A DNA stretch of 48,546 nt from GCA-020343675 sp964462945 (GTDB lineage: Bacteria; Planctomycetota; Phycisphaerae; Sedimentisphaerales; Anaerobacaceae), in the NCBI GenBank assembly GCA_964462945.1, contig CAYWZW010000039.1:1-48546 (forward strand), given 5' to 3'. Position 1 is the first letter of the stretch; the number at the start of each line of letters is the position of its first letter. Positions 33,464-41,448 of the stretch are shown here, piece after piece. A program made the position numbers and the translations under genes. The notes under the pieces are model-generated. The model ran no database searches. It saw only the letters and a list, made by a program, of their open reading frames with translations, and was not told where the DNA came from.

Positions 33464-34864
33464 TCACTCACTCTTGCCAAATGTTTCTATGAAATAGGCC
33501 GAAGTCTTCGCCGCGTTGATGAAACTTTCAATCTTAAAGCGCTCGTTCGAGGAATGGGCCCCATCTGAATCGAGCCCAAAACCCATTAGAATGACGGGCT
33601 TTCTCAATTCCTGCCAGAACGTATTGGCTACGGGAATTGAACCTCCACATCTTATGAACACCGGTTCGGCGCCGAAACCAAATTTGAGAGCTTCCCTCGC
33701 TACTTGAATCGCGGGGTCGCTGACGTCAAACAGCGCGGCTTCTGTGGCGGAAAACGGTCCTTTAATCTCCACACTGGCAAAAGCAGGACAGCTCGCCTTT
33801 ATATGTTGTGCCGCGAGATTGAAAACTCTGTCAGGCTTCTGATCAGGAACAAGCCTCATAGATACTTTGGCGGCCGCAGAGGATGGTATTATGGTCTTTA
33901 TACCTTTGCCGGTGTAGCCGCCAAGCAGACCGTTGACATCAAAGGTTGGACGAGCCCACATCCGTTCAAGAGCTGAAAAACCTTTCTCTCCAAAGCCTTC
34001 TCTTGAGCCGGTTTCGCATAAGAGCTTGTTTTCGTCGAATCGCAGTCTCCGTATGTTTTCCCTTTCCCAATCCTCCAGGGGCCTTATCTGATCGTAGAAG
34101 CCTGGAATAGCGACCTTGCCGTCTGCTCCCGTACAAGCGGCGATCACCTGGGCCAGAGCAACGGCGGGATTCCCGATCACGCCCCCGAATGTCCCGGAGT
34201 GCAGATCCCAGTTTGCCGCCCGAACTATCACTTCCAGTCCCACAAGACCCCGGAGGCCGTATGTAATAGCCGGGGTGCGCTCGTCGTACATCGCCGTGTC
34301 GGATATGACAATGGCGTCGGTGGCCAAATTGGCCTTCTCAGTCTCGATATACTTCTGCAGGCTCGTCCCCCCGGATTCCTCTTCACCCTCTATAAGAAAC
34401 GTCAAGTCACAGGGTAGCTGTCCGCAGGTCCGCATCAGGCTTTCGACGCCCTTAATGTGAGCAAACAGTTGTCCCTTGTCATCCGATGCGCCGCGTCCGA
34501 AGACGAACCCGTTGCGAACGGCAGGAGCAAACGGCGGAGAATCCCACTGCTCATTTGAATCGGCTGGCTGGACATCGTAGTGGCCGTATATGATGAGCTT
34601 TCGGTTTGATTGCCCCGAGCCTTCCGCGCTTCGGCTCGCGCCTTCGCCGAGGTGAGTTGCCTGCACAATGGGATGACCCCCGCTCTTTATCAGACGCGCT
34701 TCAAGACCAATGTTTTCCAGATGGTTCCTCAACCAATGGGCGCATTCGATTACGTCATTCTCGTGTGTGCTCTGACTGCTTATCGACGGGAATCTCAAGA
34801 ATTCCTGAAGCTCCTCTATGAATCGGGTTTCGTTGGCATGTATGTATGCAATGGCGTTAGCCAT
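33464..34864 (-). CDS. M20-family dipeptidase (carnosine/beta-Ala-Xaa dipeptidase-like)
   Basis: The 466-residue protein has the M20 signature: YGHYDVQPAD with His95 and Asp97, GRGASDDKG with Asp128, the catalytic acid in LIEGEEESGG (Glu161/Glu162), Asp189 in ISDTAMYDE, and a C-terminal GAHSSNE. LHSGTFGG (221-228) is the dimerisation-domain motif. The start is set at ATG 34864 (MANAIAYIHANE). The upstream in-frame stretch to 35086 is made of dispersed repeat sequence. Residues about 73-84 (GEGASRSAEGSG) look inserted compared with the usual short linker between 'HPIV' and 'YGHYDVQP'. It hydrolyses small peptides in the cytoplasm. It is convergent with the M29 gene and downstream of the VIT/VWA operon. 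Confidence 0.85.
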   Translation of the reverse strand: MANAIAYIHANETRFIEELQEFLRFPSISSQSTHENDVIECAHWLRNHLENIGLEARLIKSGGHPIVQATHLGEGASRSAEGSGQSNRKLIIYGHYDVQPADSNEQWDSPPFAPAVRNGFVFGRGASDDKGQLFAHIKGVESLMRTCGQLPCDLTFLIEGEEESGGTSLQKYIETEKANLATDAIVISDTAMYDERTPAITYGLRGLVGLEVIVRAANWDLHSGTFGGVIGNPAVALAQVIAACTGADGKVAIPGFYDQIRPLEDWERENIRRLRFDENKLLCETGSREGFGEKGFSALERMWARPTFDVNGLLGGYTGKGIKTIIPSSAAAKVSMRLVPDQKPDRVFNLAAQHIKASCPAFASVEIKGPFSATEAALFDVSDPAIQVAREALKFGFGAEPVFIRCGGSIPVANTFWQELRKPVILMGFGLDSDGAHSSNERFKIESFINAAKTSAYFIETFGKSE

Positions 34865-35212
34865 CCTGGGGAAGACATTTTCGATTTTCGACTGTCGATT
34901 TTCCATTTTCGATTTTACCTCATCACCCAGCAAGGAGATTTTCGATTGCCGATTGCCGCTTTCTAAATCGAAAATCGCCAATCGCAAATCCGAAATCACT
35001 ACTGTACCTCGACGGTCGGAGAATTTCAAATGTCTTAGAGCCGCCGCAGAATTTGGGATTGAGAATGCCGAATGTAGAATTCTCAATTCNNNNNNNNNNN
35101 NNNNNNNNNNNNNNNNNNNNNNNNNNNNNNNNNNNNNNNNNNNNNNNNNNNNNNNNNNNNNNNNNNNNNNNNNNNNNNNNNNNNNNNNNAATTCTCAATT
35201 CCCCGATGCGAG
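34865..35212. repeat. Gene-free stretch: dispersed ATCGAAAATC-type repeat (copy B) and assembly gap
   Basis: This region separates the M20 gene from the VIT/VWA gene. It contains two adjoining units of the repeat at about 34876-34915 and 34937-34996. The latter reads ttttcgattgccgattgccg, followed by aaatcgaaaatcgccaatcg. It also contains the 100-N gap at 35090-35189. The inverted repeat gggattgagaat (35055-35066) and aattctcaattcccc (35190-35204) suggests a hairpin that could end the VIT/VWA operon. No gene is seen. Confidence 0.6.
35090..35189. other. Assembly gap of 100 N
   Basis: Exactly 100 N stand for unknown sequence. The 12-mer aattctcaattc occurs directly on both sides (35078-35089 and 35190-35201). 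The contig ends probably overlap, or sit in a repeat, and the true gap length is unknown. Confidence 0.99.
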
Positions 35213-37747
35213 TCAGTTCTGAACGGTGGTGTCGTACCGCACGCCGTCGGGTACCGGCACCGGCACGGAAACGGTGATGCCGTGGTCTCCGGCGGTTGTC
35301 CGGGAAGAGTCGACCGCGATGAAAGCCGTATAGGCCGACATCAGACCATATTCGAGCGCGACCTGCTTGATCTCGCCGGGCAGGTCTGGGTTGGTGTCAT
35401 AAATAGCCTGATTGGCCAGGGTCTCGATTTTCTTCCGCGCCCATACGCAGGCGATGCCCGGGTGTACAGCACCGGAATCCTGGAAATTCACAGGAATGTT
35501 GATTTCCTCGGTCAGGTCTCCCACTTTACCGGTGACGCAAATCCGCGTGCCGCCCTGGCCCGTGAACTTGCCGGTCAGGACGACGGGACGGCCTACAAAG
35601 AGGTCGGGAATTTGCTGGGGATACACGTCCGTGACCTGCATCCGGCCCCAATCGATAGTCAAATCCGTCAGAGCCGGGTGGCTGATGCGGTCATAGAATA
35701 AATCGACCACTTCTGACGTGTCGTCGTCCAGACCGATATAAGCTACAGCGCCTTTTCCGAGCTTGGCCATGCGGTCGAGCAGGTAACGATTCACGGAGGA
35801 GCCGACGCCGAAGCTGAAGATTCGGCTGGCTCCGAGACGCTGGTGAATCGCGGCGAGGATTTCGGCCTCATTGCCGATGTAGCCGTCGGTCATAAACGAG
35901 ACCAGACGGAATCGCTTCGGGTCGTGGGCAAAGTCCAGAGCCGCCTTGATGCCCTCAATCATCATCGTGCCGCCGCCGCCGTCGAGGGACTCGACGTAGG
36001 CCAAAGCCCTGCGAATATTCTCAGGCGTGGCAGGCAGAGGGTTCGGGCCAAGCTGCGAGGCATTATTCGAGAAACGGATCACCTGGAACGTGTCATCCGG
36101 CTGGAGTTTCCTCAGGGCACGAGTAATCGCCTGTTTGGCCTTGGCGATGGGTTTTCCGTTCATGCTGCCGGAGCAGTCCAGGACGAAGATCATCTCCATC
36201 GAGGCGCGTTTTAGATACGAGAGATTCTCCGGCGGATACAGCATCAGTGTGAAGAATCCGCCTCGCTCGTCCTGGTGGGTAACCAGGGCCGATTTGACGG
36301 TCTTGCCCGCGACCTTGTAGCGCAGGACAAAGTCTTTGTTAGGGATGCTGTCGAGGCTGCTGAGCTTGACGGTCAGCGTTTCGGGTGTTGTGGGACTGTG
36401 GGTGATAACATGACTGGAACAGGCTACTTGTTCAATGGCTACGCCGGCGTCGATGTCAACGGCCAGCGAAATATCATGTCCGCTGCGCTCGCCGGGCTCG
36501 AGGTACTGGACCTCGGTCTTCTGGCCTGAGATGCCGGGCATGCCGCGGGCCACGGCGCCGACGCCGTCGGTAGAGCCGGGAGGATTGAATCGCGGCCCGA
36601 CGACCATCGGGAACACGAACTCATACCAGCCGTCCACATAGGCTAAGGTGTTGAAGTACTTGATATTGACGTCGATGGCCTTGCCCGGCTCGATGTTGGC
36701 GACCTTTTGTGTGAAGATGTTGGGCCTCTCCTGGGTAAGCAGCGAAGCGACGTATCCCTGACTTTTGGCCTCCTGATAGATTCGTTCCGCCTCCTGACGC
36801 TCGCGAATGATACCGCGAATGCGACGCTCACCGATGGTCATTATGAACTCGTTGACCGCCGCGTTTTCAGGCAGCGGAAAGACATAAACCGCCTCGATCT
36901 TCTGATCATACGGATTGTGAAACTGCTGGGTGACATCAACGGCAGCGATATAGCCGCTGATCTGCCCTTTGACGTCCGTGTGCTTGAGCGGCAGCGGTAT
37001 CTCCTTCCCCTCTTCCGGCAGCTTGGCCAGCATCGCTCCGCTGCCAGGCGTGTCCTCATCAGCCGGCACCGCCTGCATTTCCGGCTTGGCGATCACCCAG
37101 ATCTCATCCGCCGAGACGTGAATCAGTTCCGCGGCTATCGGGCCGCCGCCGACAGAAGCCAGTCCTGCTCGTCTGCGAGTGATAACAGGAAGAGGGGCGC
37201 CTCTGCCCCGAGGTATCGTGGTCAGTCGGTCAACTTCCGATGGCTGAACGCTTCCGTTCCATTCATAAGTGACTTTACGATCATACTCTTGTGAATCCGA
37301 TGGCTCTGTTCTAAACAGGTCGCCCCCGATGGGTATATCTCCCAGCGATGGCACCGGGCCTGTCTTGATCCGAGATTCTGCCTCCTGGCTTTTCGATTGC
37401 TTGTTGATTTCCCCCCACGCCATAGGCTGAGTAGCTTCTTCGGCAGGCGCACTTTGGGGCATGTAGCGCCCGCCGGCTATCGGCCCCGCTGCGGTGCCTG
37501 AGACGACCTCGTCCTTCGGCTGCTGGGATTTGTCAGGCGGCACTTCCATCACGGGCGTTCCGACGAAGCGCGGCTGCTGGGCTCGCTGTGAGTCTTCGTC
37601 TGGCATCGCTGCGCTTTGGCTCGATCTGTCTGGAAGCTGTCGCAATGCAGATTGTTGTGTGGATGAGCAGCCGACGATGATATAGCCAACCAATGCCATT
37701 GCGGTTAGGCCAAGAAGAATTGATGTGATTAGTGCTTTCTTATTCAC
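35213..37747 (-). CDS. VIT and von Willebrand factor A domain lipoprotein
   Basis: The 844-residue protein starts with GTG at 37747, 2 bases after the cohesin-like stop, behind a strong aaggag site (37756-37761). The N-terminus is a lipoprotein-like signal with Cys27 (IIVGC). Residues about 30-170 are low-complexity (Gln, Ser, Pro). Residues about 255-380 are a VIT domain (DVTQQFHNPYDQKIEAVYVFPLP and VANIEPGKAID). The VWA domain at about 515-690 has a complete MIDAS DCSGS (524-528) and later VSFMTDGYIGNE. The C-terminal part (about 700-844) is beta-rich. Such proteins bind other proteins or metals on the cell surface, like inter-alpha-trypsin inhibitor heavy chains. Its role here may be to display or present the operon's cohesin. 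It ends at 35213, near the assembly gap. Confidence 0.85.
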   Translation of the reverse strand: MNKKALITSILLGLTAMALVGYIIVGCSSTQQSALRQLPDRSSQSAAMPDEDSQRAQQPRFVGTPVMEVPPDKSQQPKDEVVSGTAAGPIAGGRYMPQSAPAEEATQPMAWGEINKQSKSQEAESRIKTGPVPSLGDIPIGGDLFRTEPSDSQEYDRKVTYEWNGSVQPSEVDRLTTIPRGRGAPLPVITRRRAGLASVGGGPIAAELIHVSADEIWVIAKPEMQAVPADEDTPGSGAMLAKLPEEGKEIPLPLKHTDVKGQISGYIAAVDVTQQFHNPYDQKIEAVYVFPLPENAAVNEFIMTIGERRIRGIIRERQEAERIYQEAKSQGYVASLLTQERPNIFTQKVANIEPGKAIDVNIKYFNTLAYVDGWYEFVFPMVVGPRFNPPGSTDGVGAVARGMPGISGQKTEVQYLEPGERSGHDISLAVDIDAGVAIEQVACSSHVITHSPTTPETLTVKLSSLDSIPNKDFVLRYKVAGKTVKSALVTHQDERGGFFTLMLYPPENLSYLKRASMEMIFVLDCSGSMNGKPIAKAKQAITRALRKLQPDDTFQVIRFSNNASQLGPNPLPATPENIRRALAYVESLDGGGGTMMIEGIKAALDFAHDPKRFRLVSFMTDGYIGNEAEILAAIHQRLGASRIFSFGVGSSVNRYLLDRMAKLGKGAVAYIGLDDDTSEVVDLFYDRISHPALTDLTIDWGRMQVTDVYPQQIPDLFVGRPVVLTGKFTGQGGTRICVTGKVGDLTEEINIPVNFQDSGAVHPGIACVWARKKIETLANQAIYDTNPDLPGEIKQVALEYGLMSAYTAFIAVDSSRTTAGDHGITVSVPVPVPDGVRYDTTVQN

Positions 37748-37749
37748 TT

Positions 37750-38211
37750 TTATTCTCCTTTTTCGAATGAGATTCTGGCGGGGATTTCTTTCCCATCTGC
37801 GTCAGCGGAAACGACGAGCTTCAGCCCATATTGCGGCTCGGCGTCGCCGAGGATTTGCAGATGCAGCGTGGCGACTCGTGTCCGGCCCTTGGGCAGATCC
37901 TGTTGCGTGCTGAAAGCTGCAATGATGATCCGGTCGTTGGCCAAAGCGGCGGGGTCGTAGTAAGGCGGCGTTTTGCTAAATGCTTCGTGCGAGCCACCTT
38001 CGACGCCGACGATTTTGACCTGCCCGGCGGTCGCTTTGAGCTCGAACTGAAAGGCCGCAAGGGCGTTGCTGCCGGAATCAAGATATACATGCAGCGGAGC
38101 AAAACGCACGCTCGGCTGCTCGGTTGGATAGCGACGCTCTGACTGCTGAGCCAAAACCGGAACGATTACACAAACGCCCGTCAGGATTATTGCCGCAATG
38201 GTTTTCATCAT
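37750..38211 (-). CDS. Secreted cohesin-like (carbohydrate-binding-type beta-sandwich) protein
   Basis: The 153-residue protein has a signal peptide (MMKTIAAIILTGVCVIVPVLAQ) and one domain with cohesin-like strands: VYLDSGSNALAAFQFELKA, VKIVGVEGG, RIIIAAFSTQQDLPKGRTRVATLHLQI. The pattern of a hydrophobic strand, 'GFQF'-like motif and later 'vatL.f.v' strand fits type I/II cohesins. Sequence identity to known cohesins cannot be judged, so the fold is inferred. The start ATG overlaps the stop of the upstream gene in ATGA (38208-38211), which indicates translational coupling. It would be released to the periplasm or outside. Its neighbour carries a dockerin, making it the natural partner. Confidence 0.6.
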   Translation of the reverse strand: MMKTIAAIILTGVCVIVPVLAQQSERRYPTEQPSVRFAPLHVYLDSGSNALAAFQFELKATAGQVKIVGVEGGSHEAFSKTPPYYDPAALANDRIIIAAFSTQQDLPKGRTRVATLHLQILGDAEPQYGLKLVVSADADGKEIPARISFEKGE

Positions 38212-38699
38212 AAGACTCCCTTATCCAGACGGACGGCGGCGAACGCGACCATATCGACGTCGCCAACATCGACAAGGCCGTCGCCGTTAATGTCCCAGTT
38301 TTTCTCGGCGGAACCGGCGGATTCGATGTGCCGGGCCAATTTGAAGGCGTCGAGGATGTCCACCCGACCGTTTTGGTCGATATCAATGGCCTGGGCTCTG
38401 GCAAGGACTGAGCGATCCGCCGTCGGTTCAACTCGCTGTGTAAGGTCCAGACTGAAGGCAAGAATGATAACCGCAGCCGCGGCGGCCACTTTCCAGAGTC
38501 CAACCCAGCGAAATCGTCGGCGTCTGCTTTCTGAGGACCTGCCGCCAACGAAGTGCCGACGAGCCCGGTCCAACACAGCCCGGTCCACTTCGGGCGGCAC
38601 CTGGCGTTGGGGCTCAAAAAAGGCACTTAGACCCGCCGAGAGCTTTGGACAACCTCTCAGGTCCAAGTCCTCATCAAAATGTTCCATTCTTTCAGTCAT
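38208..38699 (-). CDS. Single-pass membrane protein with C-terminal dockerin; candidate anti-sigma factor
   Basis: The 163-residue protein has a cytoplasmic-type N-terminus (1-65, Asp/Glu- and Arg-rich), one transmembrane helix at about 70-84 (KVAAAAAVIILAFSL) preceded by RRRRFRW, and an outer region with two calcium-binding dockerin repeats. They are DIDQNGRVDILD (106-117) and DINGDGLVDVGD (136-147), each with Asp at positions 1, 3, 5 or equivalent and 9/12, followed by helix-forming residues (AFKLARHI and VDMVAFAAV). By the positive-inside rule the dockerin faces out. It occupies the position of an anti-sigma factor downstream of the ECF sigma gene, but shows no zinc-binding HxxxCxxC. The start has ggag 8 bases upstream. 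Anti-sigma function is inferred only from position. Confidence 0.8.
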   Translation of the reverse strand: MTERMEHFDEDLDLRGCPKLSAGLSAFFEPQRQVPPEVDRAVLDRARRHFVGGRSSESRRRRFRWVGLWKVAAAAAVIILAFSLDLTQRVEPTADRSVLARAQAIDIDQNGRVDILDAFKLARHIESAGSAEKNWDINGDGLVDVGDVDMVAFAAVRLDKGVL

Positions 38700-38786
38700 A
38701 ATTGCGGCTCCAGTAGGTTAAGCGGCCGAAGGTGTCAAAAGGTTCCGAGTTTCTAAGATTTTGTCCGAGCCGGACAGATAATGTGC

Positions 38787-39323
38787 TTATTCGAGGAAGT
38801 AATCACGTGTGCGGCGGTCGTCGCGCAACATCCGCAAAGCACGGTGCAACCTCGATTTGACAGTGCCTACCGGGATATTCAGAGCCGCCGCGACCTCCTG
38901 AAGGCTCATATCATCCACAAATCGCATCAGCAGAACCTCGCGCTGCTCGTCGGGCAATACGGACAGGGCGGCGGCCAAGTCCGAATGGTGGCGATGCGTT
39001 TGCTCTTGCGGGCCGGGCGCGGCCAATTCGCCCAGAACCTCATCATCGGATGTGAACCGGCGCCTCTTGGCGCGGATAGCGGCCGAAAGATGCCTGACCG
39101 CCGGGTAGAGAAACGTCGTCATTGAGGCAGTAAGCTCGAAACCGGGGAACTTGCCCAGCAGATAAGCAAAGGTCTCCTGGAGCACGTCCAGGGCATCCTC
39201 CTGGTCGCCGGTGAAGCGCCAGGCCAGGCGGTAAACCCAATCCCGGTACCGGTAGTAAAGGGCCTCGAACGCCTCCGGGTCGCCACCGTTTGCCAATTCA
39301 ATCAATTCCCGGTCGGATTCCAT
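38787..39323 (-). CDS. ECF-type RNA polymerase sigma factor
   Basis: The 178-residue protein has sigma region 2 (about 15-85: NGGDPEAFEALYYRYRD, ALDVLQETFAYLLGKF) and region 4 (about 120-170: LPDEQREVLLMRFVDDMS, AAALNIPVGTVKSRLHRAL), with the helix-turn-helix complete and no region 1 or 3. The ATG at 39323 gives the normal short lead before region 2; an in-frame GTG at 39338 adds five residues. It begins the minus-strand operon that continues with the dockerin, cohesin-like and VIT/VWA genes, 87 bases before the dockerin start. Its own regulon cannot be read here; positive autoregulation of the operon would be typical. Confidence 0.9.
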   Translation of the reverse strand: MESDRELIELANGGDPEAFEALYYRYRDWVYRLAWRFTGDQEDALDVLQETFAYLLGKFPGFELTASMTTFLYPAVRHLSAAIRAKRRRFTSDDEVLGELAAPGPQEQTHRHHSDLAAALSVLPDEQREVLLMRFVDDMSLQEVAAALNIPVGTVKSRLHRALRMLRDDRRTRDYFLE

Positions 39324-39692
39324 GAAAAAGGTCCACAAGCCGTTCTAAGCTCGGATTTCCCATATACATTTCACGAAACACCCCTGCAAACTTCATGTCC
39401 CGTAATACCATAATTCCATTTCAATATCTGCGATTTTCGATTGCCGCTTGCCGATTTGTACATCGAAAATGGCAAATCGCAAGTCGAGAATCACCGCAAG
39501 CCGCGTGCCGGGGGCTGCTCTTTCTTGTATTGTTGCATCTTCATACCCCCCAACGCACGGTGCCATAGGTCGCGCTCAACCCGTCGCAGAAAGACTTGAG
39601 ATTAGGGAGAGTTGTGCTATGATATCTTGTCATCAGGAGTCCGGCATGAACGTTTGGACTGGACAAGATTAAATCCCGGAGCAAGAAGAGCC
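39324..39692. repeat. Gene-free stretch with ATCGAAAATC-type repeat (copy C)
   Basis: This is the divergent region between the ECF sigma gene and the GH28 gene. It holds a third repeat copy at about 39431-39495 (gcgattttcgattgccgctt, then tgccgatttgtacatcgaaa and atggcaaatcgcaag). The two arms are roughly inverted around 39455-39462. Promoters for both genes should be in this region, but I cannot pick out convincing -35/-10 boxes. Short frames here are repeat-derived. Confidence 0.6.
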
Positions 39693-41171
39693 ATGAAGAC
39701 AACTAATAACAAAACCAGGCAAGGTGAATCATTCGGAACAAGGACCGGCCGCACCGCGGGAGTGCTGACAATTGGAGTTCTAATTGCCGCTTTCACCTCG
39801 CCTTGCGATCGTGCGTGGGGCGACACGGCCGGCTCAGGCAGCGTCGTTACTTATCCCGCACCGGCCGGTGAAACCCTGTCGGCTGATTATGAAGTACGGG
39901 CGGCAGGCCAGCCGGTTGACGTGTACACAGCGCGCGTTCTCGACCCGCCATTCGCGGGCAAGGAGTGGGACTACGGTGGCCCGTATTCGTTTGCCAGCTT
40001 CGACATGTCAGGACCGGTCGTGGTCCGCATCGTGTCCAAGCGGTCGCTTCGGAACGTGGTTATCCGCCCCCAGTCATTCGGGATTCAGCCAAAGCTGGAG
40101 GATGATTATACTCTGAACTTGACGCTTGATCAGCCACGCAAGTTCAGCGTGGAGCCGGACGGCAAGAAAGGCCCGCTGCTGCTGTTTGCCAACCCCCTGG
40201 AACCGAACGCACCGAAGCCCGGCGATGAGGGCGTCGTTTACTTCGGCCCCGGCGTGCACAAGCCGGAGAAAATCGTCCTGGCGAGCAACCAAACCCTTTA
40301 CCTGGCCGGCGGCGCCGTCGTGAAGGCCGAGGTGCTTGCTGAAGGGGCCAATATCCGGGTTTGTGGGCGTGGCATTTTGGACGGCTCCGATTGGGAGTGG
40401 CGCAAAGGCCCGGTCGGCAACTTGATTGCGATTCGCAACAGCACAGATGTCGAAGTGACCGGCATCACGCTGCGCGGCTCATCCCATTGGACCATCGTGC
40501 CCAGGAACAGTCAGCGGGTGACGATCCGGAACGTGAAGTTGTGCAACTCCCGCGTCCAGAACGATGACGGCATCAATCCGTGCAACTCCCAGGATGTGCT
40601 GATCACCGATTGCTTCATCAGGAGCGATGACGATTGTGTCGCCTTGAAGGGACTCGACTTCAGCGCACCGAACAGCGACGTCGAGCGAATCACGGTGGAG
40701 AACTCGGTTCTCTGGTGCGACCGGGCCCGCATCTTCCTGCTCGGACACGAGAGCCGTGCCGCATTCATGCGGAACGTCACGCTGCGGAATCTCGACATTA
40801 TTCACTTCAGCATGACGGCGTTCCTTCTGGAACCTGGTGAGGACATGCGGCTGGAGGACGTCACGGTCGAGGATATCCGGATCCACGGCGAGGGCCAAAA
40901 GGAGCTCATCCGCCTGCGTCCGGTCGTGAACCAGTATATGCGTAAGAAGGTGCCCGGATTTATCCGCAACGTACGGTTTAGAAACGTGACTATAGAGGGT
41001 CAATCCGGCGACTACCTCGTGCAAATAGAGGGTGCGGACACCGAACACGACGTCCGCGACGTGACTTTCGAGAATGTTTCGATTACAGGCTCGAAACTTA
41101 CGGAAGGATCGAGGCCCGTGCGCATCGGCGAGCACACTGAAAACGTACGTTTCCGTGCCGAGGCTCAGTAA
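39693..41171 (+). CDS. GH28 polygalacturonase-like glycoside hydrolase
   Basis: The 492-residue protein has a secretion signal (hydrophobic about 22-36, cleavage probably after AWG near 43) and a parallel beta-helix with the GH28 core. This includes NDDGIN (290-295) with an Asp pair, SDDDCVALKG (311-320) with the second Asp pair, and GHESRAAF (351-358) where family members have GHG. The later RIK motif is not obvious. GH28 enzymes hydrolyse polygalacturonan and rhamnogalacturonan. The start at 39693 follows agaagag 2-3 bases upstream; a longer frame to 39612 has no support. It lies next to the TIM-barrel, PL22-like and beta-helix genes, so pectin breakdown is the likely setting. The GHE change may alter specificity. 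Confidence 0.85.
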   Translation: MKTTNNKTRQGESFGTRTGRTAGVLTIGVLIAAFTSPCDRAWGDTAGSGSVVTYPAPAGETLSADYEVRAAGQPVDVYTARVLDPPFAGKEWDYGGPYSFASFDMSGPVVVRIVSKRSLRNVVIRPQSFGIQPKLEDDYTLNLTLDQPRKFSVEPDGKKGPLLLFANPLEPNAPKPGDEGVVYFGPGVHKPEKIVLASNQTLYLAGGAVVKAEVLAEGANIRVCGRGILDGSDWEWRKGPVGNLIAIRNSTDVEVTGITLRGSSHWTIVPRNSQRVTIRNVKLCNSRVQNDDGINPCNSQDVLITDCFIRSDDDCVALKGLDFSAPNSDVERITVENSVLWCDRARIFLLGHESRAAFMRNVTLRNLDIIHFSMTAFLLEPGEDMRLEDVTVEDIRIHGEGQKELIRLRPVVNQYMRKKVPGFIRNVRFRNVTIEGQSGDYLVQIEGADTEHDVRDVTFENVSITGSKLTEGSRPVRIGEHTENVRFRAEAQ

Positions 41172-41448
41172 AGGCAGGTTTGGCGACAGGCCATCAAGAC
41201 CTATCGCGTGCCAATGATCAACATCTGGACCTGCCCGATCCAAGGCAAAGAGCTCCACGCCAGCTTAGCAGGCATTGACAATGCCTTCGTGAGCTGTTCA
41301 TTGACTAAGCTCCTGCAGCGGATAGAATGAACAAGTGAGTAAGCCCGAAATACGGTCGGGAAAGTGATAACGGCGTAGGTCGGCGTTCTCCGTCAGGAGT
41401 CCCCAGGACAGACGCCCCATGCCGGATTCAAGACTATAGGAGGCTAAA
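41172..41448. other. Intergenic stretch, no gene seen
   Basis: The frame of the GH28 gene stays open past its TAA to a TGA at 41328-41330, with protein-like text (KTYRVPMINIWTCPIQ). Its 53 codons could be open by chance. A ribosome site (aggagg) precedes the next gene at 41449. Confidence 0.4.

Noticed and set aside
41172..41330. Open stretch after the GH28 stop codon
   Set aside because: Its 53 codons can be open by chance in GC-rich sequence. No start site or homologue is recognised, although a decayed extension cannot be excluded.
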